Positions 8,975 through 17,128 of a DNA stretch of 60,930 nt are shown in pieces. The notes beneath the pieces are model-generated. The model was not told the origin of the DNA and did no database searches. It was given only the letters and a program-made list of their open reading frames with translations. The stretch lies in contig CAYVFI010000040.1 of assembly GCA_964450955.1 (NCBI GenBank), forward strand, positions 1-60,930, given 5' to 3'. Source of the DNA: CAYNWT01 sp964450955 (GTDB lineage Bacteria > Planctomycetota > Planctomycetia > Planctomycetales > Planctomycetaceae). Within the stretch, counting starts at the first letter, position 1. Each line of letters opens with the position of its first letter. The position numbers were made by a program, and so were the translations under genes.

Positions 8975-9256
8975 ATGATTGAAGAATCTGGTTCAACTGA
9001 AAATCAAAACCCTTACGCCACGTCTGACGTGGGTCGGGTTGAAGCGAGTGTGACTCCGGCTCAGCGACCGCCCAACATAAGTACGCTTGCGGTCGCGGCG
9101 ATCGTTTTTGCGTGTTTGCTTATGATGCTGGTTATGCTTGTGATGGCGTTCGGTTTCGTTGGGGTCGTGTGGCTGTCAATCGCGACGACGGTGGCCGCGG
9201 TGATTGGGCCATTGATCGCAGGTTGGTTGATGATAGAGATGCTCCGCCGGCGATAG
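8975..9256 (+). CDS. Small membrane protein with N-terminal NPY motif, paralogue of upstream gene
   Basis: 93 residues, two predicted transmembrane helices (about 37-60 and 64-88) after a polar N-terminus containing NQNPYATS. The size, topology and NPY motif match the preceding gene, although the sequences have diverged. The start is ATG, 7 bases after the upstream stop. Function is unknown. Confidence 0.66.
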   Translation: MIEESGSTENQNPYATSDVGRVEASVTPAQRPPNISTLAVAAIVFACLLMMLVMLVMAFGFVGVVWLSIATTVAAVIGPLIAGWLMIEMLRRR

Positions 9257-9326
9257 CCCGTCGGCTTGTAACGGTTGTGACGTGCCGAGGTTGAGTCGGA
9301 GGCGGTGCGGCGTCGATACGGCAGAT

Positions 9327-10274
9327 ATGGCCAGACGCAAGAAACCAGGAGCCGGATCACGATTCTCGCGCGGAGGTTCCGGCGATCCAAGCATCCATTT
9401 GCAGCCATTCGTGCATTACCTGGAAGCGGAGTGCGGGCTGGCCGAGAATACGTTGCGTGCGTACCGAGCCGACCTGGTTCGGTTCTTCGAATGGAACAGC
9501 AAGCATGGAACGGCGTCGATAAAGGAAATCGACATCAAGGTTCTGAGCGGCTACATGGAACACCTGCAGAAGTCGGGCATGGCGGCGTCATCGACCGCTC
9601 GGCACCTGGTTTCGATTCGGATGTTCTTCCGCTATCTGGTTCTCGAAGGCGTTCTCCTTGAAAGCGCGATTGAGTTGATGAACTCGCCGAAGCTTTGGGA
9701 GTACCTGCCGCGTGTTCTTAGTCCGGAGGCTGTTGATCGGCTGCTGACCGCTCCGAATAAAGCGGACAGGTATATGCTTCGTGACCGGGCGATCTTAGCT
9801 GTCATGTATGCGACTGGTTGCCGCGTCTCAGAAGTGACCGGCTTGAAAACGCGTCACGTGAATCTGGACGACGGTTACTGCCGTGTGCTTGGTAAAGGCA
9901 ACAAAGAACGTGTTGTCTCACTAAGCGAGGTCGCCATCGATGTGGTGACGGATTACACAAAGCAAGAACGCCCCACCATGACGGAACGCGGTGAGTGCGA
10001 GTTTCTGTTTGTCACGCGTAGCGGCAACCAAATGTCGCGCGTGATGATTTGGAACCTTATCCGTAAGTACGCCACGAAGGCTGGCTGTAGCGGCGATGTC
10101 ACCCCACACACATTGCGCCATAGTTTTGCAACCCACATGCTGGCCGGCGGGGCTGAGATCAGGGCTCTCCAGGAAATGCTTGGCCACGCCAGTATTCGCA
10201 CGACACAGATCTACACGCACGTCGAACACAGTCGGCTGAAATCAGTTCATGCGAACTGCCATCCGCGCGGCTGA
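9327..10274 (+). CDS. Tyrosine recombinase, XerC/XerD family
   Basis: 315 residues, the standard Xer length, with the N-terminal SAM-like core-binding domain (about 25-115) followed by the catalytic domain. All catalytic residues are visible: Arg166 in ATGCRVSEVTGL, Lys190 in LGKGNKERVV, His261 and Arg264 in HTLRHSFATHML, His287 in LGHASIRTTQ and Tyr296. Xer recombinases resolve chromosome dimers at dif sites. A GTG at 9282 would add 15 residues, but the ATG at 9327 gives the more usual N-terminus. No integrase neighbours or att-like repeats were seen, so a housekeeping role is more likely than phage integration. XerC and XerD cannot be told apart here. Confidence 0.9.
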   Translation: MARRKKPGAGSRFSRGGSGDPSIHLQPFVHYLEAECGLAENTLRAYRADLVRFFEWNSKHGTASIKEIDIKVLSGYMEHLQKSGMAASSTARHLVSIRMFFRYLVLEGVLLESAIELMNSPKLWEYLPRVLSPEAVDRLLTAPNKADRYMLRDRAILAVMYATGCRVSEVTGLKTRHVNLDDGYCRVLGKGNKERVVSLSEVAIDVVTDYTKQERPTMTERGECEFLFVTRSGNQMSRVMIWNLIRKYATKAGCSGDVTPHTLRHSFATHMLAGGAEIRALQEMLGHASIRTTQIYTHVEHSRLKSVHANCHPRG

Positions 10275-10457
10275 TACGGGGCATTTGATAAATTGCGGTG
10301 ATCACTGCCTGCGCGATACGAAAAAATGTGACCGTTAGTGGTACCCCCTGGCCCTGGTCCGTCCGAAATTTGGGGGAGATTCCGACCAGCCATTTTCACT
10401 GAGGCTCGCGATTGCCTAATGTGGGGTTTGTGGATTGGAATTAGAGAAAGGTCAGGC

Positions 10458-11711
10458 ATGCGGAATCTCGGTTGTTGTTTCATTGTTGCCCTCAGTGTGA
10501 GTGTCGTTTGGGGGGAGGACTGGACGGAGTTCCGTGGGAGCAAGGCGGCATCCGGGCACGCGAGTGTGGCGTTGCCGACGGAGTGGAGTGAAACGGAAAA
10601 CGTGACGTGGAAAGTACCGGTCCCGGGCATTGGCTGGTCATCACCGGTGGTCGCGGACGGAGCGATTTACCTCACCACTTCAGTCGGCGATGGTGATGGG
10701 CTCAAGGATCCGCAATCGCTGCGTGTTCTGCGGTTGAACGCGAAAACAGGCAAGCAGGAATGGAACGTTGAACTGTTTCAGCAACCGGGCAAGACCGTTC
10801 AGGTTCATAAGAAGAACAGCCACGCCAGTGCGACTCCGATTATCGAAGGCGATCGCGTGTATGTTCACTTTGGAGCAAGCGGAACGGCATGCGTGACCAC
10901 CAGCGGTGAGGTCGTCTGGAAGAAAACTTTGAATTACGCTCCACTGCACGGCAACGGCGGTTCTCCGGCACTGCATGGCAGCAACCTAATCATTTGTTGT
11001 GATGGCAGCGACACGCAGTACGTCGTTGGAATGAACAAGAAGACCGGCGACATCAACTGGAAGCAGGACCGGAACTGCGAAGTGAGACGGGGCTTTTCCT
11101 TTTGTACTCCAACAGTTATCGACGCAAACGGACGGGTTCAGGCCATTTGTCCGGGTAGCGGAAAAGTGGTTTCATACGACCCCGACACCGGCAAAGAGCT
11201 TTGGCACGTGGACTACGGCGAAGGTTATTCGGTTGTTCCGCGGCCTGTGTTCGCAAATGGGCTGGTTTACGTTTGCAGTGGATTCTCAGACGGACAGTTG
11301 TTCGCAATCGACCCCAGTGGCGAAGGCGATGTCACTGAAACTCACGTGAAGTGGAAAATCAAAGGCGGCGTGCCGCAGTCTCCATCAATTCTGGTCGTTG
11401 GCAAAGAAGTTTACCTGGTCAGCGACCGTGGCGTTGCAACATGCCGCGACGCGATGACGGGTGAGGAGCTTTGGAAGCGGCGGTTGAACGGAAAGTTCTC
11501 AGCGTCTCCAAGCTTTGCGAACGGGCATGTGTACTTCCCTGACGAAAACGGAACCACAACCGTGGCTGTTGCGGCTCGGGAGTACAAGCAGGTCAGTAAG
11601 AACGCCATTGCTGGCGGGAAAGAACGCACGTTTGCCTCGTTTGGGGTCGTTGATCAGGCAATCTTGCTGAGAAGTGAACGGCATCTGTATCGGATCGAAG
11701 ACAAAAAGTAA
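10458..11711 (+). CDS. Exported PQQ-binding-like beta-propeller protein
   Basis: 417 residues with a Sec signal peptide (MRNLGCCFIVALSVSVVWG). The mature part has repeated PQQ-enzyme-like blades, with the typical pattern of an AxTGxxxW turn: NAKTGKQEWNVEL, NKKTGDINWKQD, DPDTGKELWHVDY and DAMTGEELWKRRL. Such proteins are very numerous in planctomycetes and probably serve as extracytoplasmic scaffolds or binding proteins; nothing here shows a dehydrogenase active site. The ATG at 10458 has GAGAAAGG upstream as a plausible ribosome binding site, whereas the longer frame adds a Pro-rich, unsupported N-terminus. Confidence 0.85.
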   Translation: MRNLGCCFIVALSVSVVWGEDWTEFRGSKAASGHASVALPTEWSETENVTWKVPVPGIGWSSPVVADGAIYLTTSVGDGDGLKDPQSLRVLRLNAKTGKQEWNVELFQQPGKTVQVHKKNSHASATPIIEGDRVYVHFGASGTACVTTSGEVVWKKTLNYAPLHGNGGSPALHGSNLIICCDGSDTQYVVGMNKKTGDINWKQDRNCEVRRGFSFCTPTVIDANGRVQAICPGSGKVVSYDPDTGKELWHVDYGEGYSVVPRPVFANGLVYVCSGFSDGQLFAIDPSGEGDVTETHVKWKIKGGVPQSPSILVVGKEVYLVSDRGVATCRDAMTGEELWKRRLNGKFSASPSFANGHVYFPDENGTTTVAVAAREYKQVSKNAIAGGKERTFASFGVVDQAILLRSERHLYRIEDKK

Positions 11712-11836
11712 TGCTGTGGTATGGGTTTACGTCATTTTTCTTAGTGCATTGAGTTCTCGAATCGGCCGGTTGTAAAATTGAGGCTCGGACAGAGGGTCGA
11801 AGGAGTTGACTCAGTTCTAAGTAAAGGGGATCAAGG

Positions 11837-13024
11837 ATGAACGGTACCCCGTACCCCGACGAAATTATGGTTCGCGGACTACGTCGTTTATTACGCGACG
11901 TGGAGATTGCTACGACCGCGACCACCATGGGCCTTCAGGAAACGGCGGTCGGCGAGACCGAGTTGATTTCCAAAGGCTTTGAAACACTTTATCGCGGCTA
12001 TCTGGTTTCAGAACTGGTCGAGAAGTGTTCGTACATGGAAGTTGCGTACTTGTTGATCAAGGGCGAACTTCCGGACGAAGAACTGCTGGCGGACTTCCGG
12101 TCCATCATGTCGGACAATTCGTACGTTGATCCGCAATTGCAGGACTTCATTGAATCAATGCCGCTGCATGTGCCAGCGATGGATGTGATGCGTTCTTGCA
12201 TCAGCATGCTAAGCCACTTTGATATGGATCTGGACCCGTTTGCCGAACAGGGAACGCCCGATCTGGTTGTCAGTCAGGCCATGCGGTTGATGGCTCAACT
12301 GCCAACGCTGTTGTCGTTTCGGTTTGGACGTCAATACGGTCGCGAAACACCAAACCTCGATCAGGATCTGAGCTACGTTGCGAACCTGTTTATCGCAATG
12401 ACTGGCGAACTACCCACAACAACGCAGGAACACGCGCTGAACCGGTTGCTGATTCTGCACGCCTGCAACAATTTCGACGGCCCAACACTGGCTGCCCGCA
12501 CAGTGAGTTCATGCCGATCAGATTTTTATTCTGCGGCGCTGGCTGCAGTCTCTGCGGTGAAGGGTTCTGAGGAACTTGGCGGGGTTCGACAGCACTTGCT
12601 GGCTGTGCAGGAACTTTCTGAAACAGACAGCATCATTGAAGAAGTCAAAGCTTTGCTGACGCAAGGGCCGCTGGATGGGTTCATTCCCGAGGTGGAAGAT
12701 CGCCGCGGAATACTGCTTAACGATGACTGTCGAGAACTCGCCACAACCTGCGAACAAAAGCGTCTTGAATCGACCGCTCGTGGTGTAGAACAAATGGTGT
12801 ATGCCGCCAGTTGCCGCGTTCCGGATCTGCGTTGGAGTTCAGCAAGGTTGCTGGAGTACCTCGGTCTGGACAATGAAGGCTTCAGCCCACTGCTGGCAAT
12901 CGCCCGCATCCCCGGCTGGGCAGGACACTGTCGAGAACAGATGCGTTCATCAGAACGCGTTCGCCCATTGGCTCAATACGTTGGGCCTCCGGCGAGAAGT
13001 CTAAATTCAATCGTGGAACGCTAA
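11837..13024 (+). CDS. Citrate-synthase-like protein lacking catalytic residues
   Basis: 395 residues with the citrate synthase fold signature: YRGYLVSELVEKCSYMEVAYLL, FRFGRQYG, SDFYSAALAAVSAVKG, LLAIARIPGW and RPLAQYVGP. The catalytic positions are altered. The first active-site His (normally in HADHE or HAEHE) is Asn211 in LHACNNFD. The second (normally LHGG) is lost in SEELGG, residues 244-249. The GHRVY loop is absent. The active-site Asp (normally NVDFYSG) is Arg332 in PDLRWSSA. The reading frame is intact and the hydrophobic core is kept, so this looks like a maintained non-catalytic paralogue and not a decaying gene. It is monocistronic; the 125-bp upstream interval ends with AAAGGGGATCAAGG before the ATG. 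Partner and role are unknown. Confidence 0.85.
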   Translation: MNGTPYPDEIMVRGLRRLLRDVEIATTATTMGLQETAVGETELISKGFETLYRGYLVSELVEKCSYMEVAYLLIKGELPDEELLADFRSIMSDNSYVDPQLQDFIESMPLHVPAMDVMRSCISMLSHFDMDLDPFAEQGTPDLVVSQAMRLMAQLPTLLSFRFGRQYGRETPNLDQDLSYVANLFIAMTGELPTTTQEHALNRLLILHACNNFDGPTLAARTVSSCRSDFYSAALAAVSAVKGSEELGGVRQHLLAVQELSETDSIIEEVKALLTQGPLDGFIPEVEDRRGILLNDDCRELATTCEQKRLESTARGVEQMVYAASCRVPDLRWSSARLLEYLGLDNEGFSPLLAIARIPGWAGHCREQMRSSERVRPLAQYVGPPARSLNSIVER

Positions 13025-13095
13025 GCAGCAGCTGGCCAGAAATTTGCGAACGTTGGCCTACGGATCGATCGCTGCAATTAGCATTAGGTTAGATT

Positions 13096-13263
13096 CTAGA
13101 TTACCTCCAGCTCCTCACAGATCACAACGGCAACCACGCTTAGGAACGTGATGATCAGCACGACTGATACCGCCATCGCGATTCGAACAGGCCACGAATA
13201 TCTTGGGAACACCTCGGGCTGATCGAGTTCTTTCGGCGACCGGTAGGGCGAATCGTCTTTCAC
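13096..13263 (-). CDS. Small membrane protein with N-terminal DSPYRSPK motif
   Basis: 55 residues, starting with GTG and ending TAG. The protein begins VKDDSPYRSPKELDQPE and then has one strongly hydrophobic helix (IAMAVSVVLIITFLSVVAVVI). The GTG overlaps the TGA of the upstream gene in the four bases GTGA. The motif is shared with the protein at 13707-13889, which is coupled to its own upstream gene in the same way. That parallel supports both the start and the gene itself. Function is unknown. Confidence 0.7.
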   Translation of the reverse strand: MKDDSPYRSPKELDQPEVFPRYSWPVRIAMAVSVVLIITFLSVVAVVICEELEVI

Positions 13264-13679
13264 TTTGCAGGTCCGAATGTTTGCTCAAACATTTCCTGCG
13301 ACCAGGCGCTGCCCCACGGTCCGTCTTTGATGAGTTCGCGACTGCACGAACACTTTGGTTCGGCCACTGCGAAAGCGACCGGTTCACCATCTTTCGTGAT
13401 GGCGACCGCTTCGCCATTCGCACACCACAGAAACGCCCACTCGTGATCTTCCGGTGATTCGCACATCGCGGTGTCGCTGGCGTACCCGATCGCAGCCGGT
13501 GGTGGGCCGCCGCGGTAGTTCTTGATCTCGCTGGTTGGCGGAGCCGGGATCCGGTTGTAGACCCACGCGTCAACGGTCGGCCGTGGTGCGTCGGGTTCTG
13601 ATAGATACAGCCACGCCGATGTGCCGTCGTCATCGAAGGTCGCTGTGCGACCGGAGATTGGACTCTGGGATGTCAGCAT
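13260..13679 (-). CDS. Uncharacterised soluble protein, 139 residues
   Basis: No signal peptide or membrane segment. The sequence is well structured, with many Trp, Pro and Cys residues (NRIPAPPTSEI, YRGGPPPAAIGYASD, HEWAFLWCANGEAVAITKDG, CSCSRELIKDGPWGSAWSQ). It does not match a family I can name. The alternation of charged and aromatic residues suggests a small beta-rich domain. It begins 27 bases after the stop of the upstream small membrane protein and overlaps the next one by GTGA, so it is part of the minus-strand operon running from about 14.5 to 13.1 kb. Confidence 0.72.
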   Translation of the reverse strand: MLTSQSPISGRTATFDDDGTSAWLYLSEPDAPRPTVDAWVYNRIPAPPTSEIKNYRGGPPPAAIGYASDTAMCESPEDHEWAFLWCANGEAVAITKDGEPVAFAVAEPKCSCSRELIKDGPWGSAWSQEMFEQTFGPAK

Positions 13680-13706
13680 GTGGCTGCTCGCATGTTACTA
13701 CGGCCT

Positions 13707-13889
13707 TCATCCCCTCGGAGTGAAGACCAGGAAGTAAATAAAGAGAACAGCGACCACAATCGCAAGGATAATTGCGACGATGGACGCAACCATCGCGCAG
13801 TAGACGCCCAGTGAGTAGACCGGTTTACTGCGATGCTGCGGTTCGTAATCGACTTGCTTCGGCGACCGATACGGCGAGTCTTCACTCAC
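13707..13889 (-). CDS. Small membrane protein with N-terminal DSPYRSPK motif
   Basis: 60 residues from GTG at 13889: VSEDSPYRSPKQVDYEPQ, then one hydrophobic helix (CAMVASIVAIILAIVVAVLF) and a short TPRG tail. A longer in-frame start upstream would read through the redoxin coding region and is not credible. The GTG lies within GTGA, overlapping the redoxin stop. It is clearly related to the protein at 13096-13263 in motif, size and coupling. Confidence 0.72.
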   Translation of the reverse strand: MSEDSPYRSPKQVDYEPQHRSKPVYSLGVYCAMVASIVAIILAIVVAVLFIYFLVFTPRG

Positions 13890-14476
13890 ACTGCTGACTT
13901 GCCAGTGAAGTAATCTGGTGTGGAATCTTCTTTCCACTTGATGTTGCAACCAATGCTTGGCTTCTGATCTTCAGGAACAGGTGTGCCGGAAAGAACCGCG
14001 TCACAGGCGGCTCGCAGGTCTTCGCCTGTAATTGGTGTGTCTGACTTCGGCCGGCTGCTGTCGAATTGGCCTCGGTATACCAACTTGTGGTCAGCGTCGA
14101 ACAAGAAGAAGTCCGGCGTGCACGCGGCCTTGTACGCGAGCGCAACGGATTGGTCTTCGTCGTAGAGATACGCGAACTGGTAACCCGCGTCTTTGGCTTC
14201 CGTGACCATCTCAGCCGGGCCGTCCTGCGGGTAGTTCTCCACATCGTTCGAACTGACGCCGACAATCCCCAGGCCTTTGCCCAGGTACTCGGTGGTAAAC
14301 GCCGCCAACTGTTCGCGCAGGTGAACCACAAACGGGCAGTGGTTACACATGAAGATCACCAACAGAGGTTTGCCATCGTAATCGGATCGCGAAACCGTGT
14401 TCCCGTCAACGTTGGGCAAGCTGAAGTCAGGTGCCTGAGTTCCAAGTGGGAGCATTGTTGAAGCTGTCTTTACCAC
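13886..14476 (-). CDS. Thioredoxin-fold redoxin family protein
   Basis: 196 residues, AhpC/TSA-Redoxin type. The start is probably GTG at 14476, which has AGGAGA about six bases upstream. The family N-terminus LGTQAPDFSLPNVDG is followed by the active-site region IFMCNHCPFVVHLREQ with Cys44 and Cys47, and by GVSSNDVENYPQDGP. This CNHCP subgroup is predicted to act as a thiol peroxidase or reductase, but its substrate is not established from sequence. There is no obvious signal peptide, so it is probably cytoplasmic. It is translationally coupled to a DSPYRSPK membrane protein. Confidence 0.86.
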   Translation of the reverse strand: MVKTASTMLPLGTQAPDFSLPNVDGNTVSRSDYDGKPLLVIFMCNHCPFVVHLREQLAAFTTEYLGKGLGIVGVSSNDVENYPQDGPAEMVTEAKDAGYQFAYLYDEDQSVALAYKAACTPDFFLFDADHKLVYRGQFDSSRPKSDTPITGEDLRAACDAVLSGTPVPEDQKPSIGCNIKWKEDSTPDYFTGKSAV

Positions 14477-14558
14477 GGTTCGTCTCCTGAAAGTGCATCT
14501 TGATCAATCAGCAATGTCGCCACTTCCTGCCAACGATGCAACTGACATGGGTTGCCTG

Positions 14559-15509
14559 CTACCGGCCGCGGCGCATGAGTAGCAGGCCGGCGAGGATTAA
14601 AATGCCGCCGGGAATTTGAGCCCCCGTCATGATTTCACCGATGATTATCCAGCCGGCACTCAAAGCGACAACGGGGACCAGGTTCTGGTAAATCGATGCG
14701 TGTGACGGCCCGACTTTGCGGACTCCGTAGTTCCACAAAGCGTAGGCGAAGCCGGTTGAGAACAATCCGGAATAAACCACGCACCACAAAGCCGTGCTGT
14801 TTGAACTCACTGTCTGCAGGCTTTCCCTGACCAGTTCCGGACCGGCGATGAAGTAGTGCAACGGCAGAGTGACCGCGGCCGACAGGAATGCCAGGCGAGT
14901 TGGCGTGATGTATTCGAACAGCGGTTTGCTAAGAACCGATGCCAGGGCCCACATGAATGATGCAAGTAGAATTAGCAGGTTACCCTGAAGGTAGTCGGAA
15001 CCGAGGTTCATCTTCGAAGGCGCGAACGCAACCAGCCCGGCACCGACGCAGGTCATGGCGAGACCGACCCACGCCAGCTTACGAAGCTTTTCAAGTCCCC
15101 ACATCCATGCCAGCAGTGCCGTCCACATTGGAGTACACGAAAGGATCAAAGCTGTGTTCCCCGCCAGCGTCTTGCGAATTCCCAGGACGAACGTGAGTTG
15201 ATAGACGAACCCGCTAAAGACACTCACCAGCAGAATCTTCATCCATGGTCGGTTCTGAACATCCTTTCGCGGTTCCAGCAACACCATTACGCCCAGTACT
15301 GCGGCCGATAGTGTGAGCCGCAAGGCGTTAAAGCCCAGGCGATCAATCAAGCCGACGCCATGCTTCATGACGGGAATGTTGACGCCCCACATCAGCGCGA
15401 CGCCAAGGAGTGCCAGGTCAGCCGACCAACGACTGGATGCTGCCGGTGGTTGCGGTTCAGGCAACGTAATCGGCTGCACATAAGGGTTGAGGTCGTCGGG
15501 CTTTGGCAT
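14559..15509 (-). CDS. EamA/DMT-family transporter
   Basis: 316 residues with about ten transmembrane helices arranged as two EamA repeats (LALLGVALMWGVNIPVMKHG at the start; a second repeat from LILLASFMWALASVLSKPLF). Proteins of this drug/metabolite family export small molecules such as amino acids, but the substrate cannot be inferred. The ATG at 15509 gives MPKPDDLNPYVQPITLP before the first helix; the longer frame to 15698 would overlap the divergent peptidase start. The N-terminal LNPYVQP resembles the NPY motif of the small membrane proteins nearby. It lies upstream of, and in line with, the redoxin gene (82-bp gap). Confidence 0.86.
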   Translation of the reverse strand: MPKPDDLNPYVQPITLPEPQPPAASSRWSADLALLGVALMWGVNIPVMKHGVGLIDRLGFNALRLTLSAAVLGVMVLLEPRKDVQNRPWMKILLVSVFSGFVYQLTFVLGIRKTLAGNTALILSCTPMWTALLAWMWGLEKLRKLAWVGLAMTCVGAGLVAFAPSKMNLGSDYLQGNLLILLASFMWALASVLSKPLFEYITPTRLAFLSAAVTLPLHYFIAGPELVRESLQTVSSNSTALWCVVYSGLFSTGFAYALWNYGVRKVGPSHASIYQNLVPVVALSAGWIIIGEIMTGAQIPGGILILAGLLLMRRGR

Positions 15510-15688
15510 CGGTTCACAGCGTGATGGAAACGGGGCCGGCTTATAGGTGTTCGTTGGATTGAAATACAGCGACGCACGGTTTTTTGAACCGACTTGTTGC
15601 GGTTCTTCGGTTTCTTTCGCCCGGCGTTGCCGCAAGTTGCGATCTGTCGCCATACTGGTGGCCAATCCCACTTTTTTCGGATCCATCA

Positions 15689-17062
15689 ATGACCACACTT
15701 GCTGTTCTTATAACTGTGTTTGTCGCACAGGCGGGCGACGTGCCGGCACTCACTGCTGACGAAACCGCCGCATCGCAAACGATCACGGAAGGGAAAATTT
15801 TGTCGACGGTTTCTTTCCTGTCGTCAGACGAAATGGCAGGTCGAGACACACCATCACCTGAACTCAACATTGCCGCGGCTTACGTGGCCTCTCGGCTGCG
15901 AGGCGCCGGGTTGGAACCGTTGGATCCGGATGGATCTTTCTACCAGGAAACCACGGTTGATACGGTTCGAGCTCCAGTGGGAGCCGTGTTTGTTACCGGT
16001 TCAGACGCACGAAATTTTGGCCTGATGTTTGGTGGCGACGAAGCGATTTCGTTTGAAGGCGAAATCGCAAAAGCCTCAGCGAACGCGAATTATCGTGGTC
16101 CCGTTTGGATGACAGCCCCGGAACCGCGTGGAACCGACCCGCGTTCTCAAATGATGACGACAGTTTCTGTTGTTCGATCGGCCGCGAATCTGAAACGGGC
16201 AGGTGCGACTGCGATGGTTGTCGTTGCTGACGAGAACAGCCCGTTGGTGGTACAGGCTAAGAAGTTTCAGGCCCGTGAGCAGATGGTGGGACGGCGTAGC
16301 CTCTCATCCGCATTGCCAATACTTCTGGTTTCGGCTCCACCAAGTGGAAAGACAAAGTTGGAGTTGCCTGCTCAACTAAAAAGTAAAGCGATTGTCCGCA
16401 ACGTCATTGGAGTGGTCCGCGGAAGTGATCCTGAAATGGCGAAGCAAGCGGTTCTTTTTTCCGCTCACCTTGACCACATCGGTCGGGCCAGCGGGACAGA
16501 TCCTGTTAACAACGGAGCCGACGACGATGCGACGGGAGTGACGGCGGTTTTGGCGTTGGCGGATGCATTTGGATCGATGAAAACCAAACCGAAGCGGTCG
16601 ACCGTGTTCATGACGTTTTGGGGCGAAGAGAAAGGGCTGCTGGGTTCGAAATACTATGGCGATCATCCAATGTGGCCGCTGGATCAGACTGTCGCCAACA
16701 TCAACATTGAAATGGTTGGTCGGCCCGAACAGGGGGCGGAAGGAACCAGTTGGATGACTGGCTGGAAGCAATCCGACTTGGGTAGCATCATGTTCAAAGG
16801 GGCGGCCCGAGCGGGCGTTCGGATTTTCGAACACAAACGGTTCAGTCAAATGCTGTACCGGCAAAGTGACAACTATTCGTTGGTCAAAGTCGGCGTGGTG
16901 GCTCACAGTTTCTCAGCGGGTTCATTGCACGCGGATTACCACCAGCCGAGTGATGAATGGCAGAAGCTTCAGATTCCACACATGACAAAAGTTGTTCGCG
17001 GTCTGTTTGCCGGAAGCCTGCCAATCGCGCAGGGGCAGTTGACTCCAAAGCCAATAAAGTAA
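15689..17062 (+). CDS. Exported M28-family metallopeptidase
   Basis: 457 residues. The ATG at 15689 gives a Sec signal (MTTLAVLITVFVAQAG); an upstream start would run back over the divergent transporter promoter. An N-terminal region with a PA-like insertion is followed by the M28 catalytic domain with zinc-ligand motifs: HLDHIG (260-265), NNGADDDATG with the bridging Asp, WGEEKGLLGS with the catalytic Glu, NIEMVGR and YHQPSDEW. M28 peptidases usually act as aminopeptidases on exported substrates. NIEM replaces the more usual NxDM, a conservative change. It is followed after 66 bp by the FAD oxidoreductase gene. Confidence 0.9.
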   Translation: MTTLAVLITVFVAQAGDVPALTADETAASQTITEGKILSTVSFLSSDEMAGRDTPSPELNIAAAYVASRLRGAGLEPLDPDGSFYQETTVDTVRAPVGAVFVTGSDARNFGLMFGGDEAISFEGEIAKASANANYRGPVWMTAPEPRGTDPRSQMMTTVSVVRSAANLKRAGATAMVVVADENSPLVVQAKKFQAREQMVGRRSLSSALPILLVSAPPSGKTKLELPAQLKSKAIVRNVIGVVRGSDPEMAKQAVLFSAHLDHIGRASGTDPVNNGADDDATGVTAVLALADAFGSMKTKPKRSTVFMTFWGEEKGLLGSKYYGDHPMWPLDQTVANINIEMVGRPEQGAEGTSWMTGWKQSDLGSIMFKGAARAGVRIFEHKRFSQMLYRQSDNYSLVKVGVVAHSFSAGSLHADYHQPSDEWQKLQIPHMTKVVRGLFAGSLPIAQGQLTPKPIK

Positions 17063-17128
17063 CAGTTGGAAGTTGATGGACCGAACGATCCACACCGCAT
17101 CACCATTGCTGCTCAGGACACGACGACC

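Noticed and set aside
9327..10274. Phage or integron integrase
   Set aside because: Standard Xer length and residues, no phage genes, attC-like repeats or integrative neighbours; a housekeeping XerC/D is more likely.
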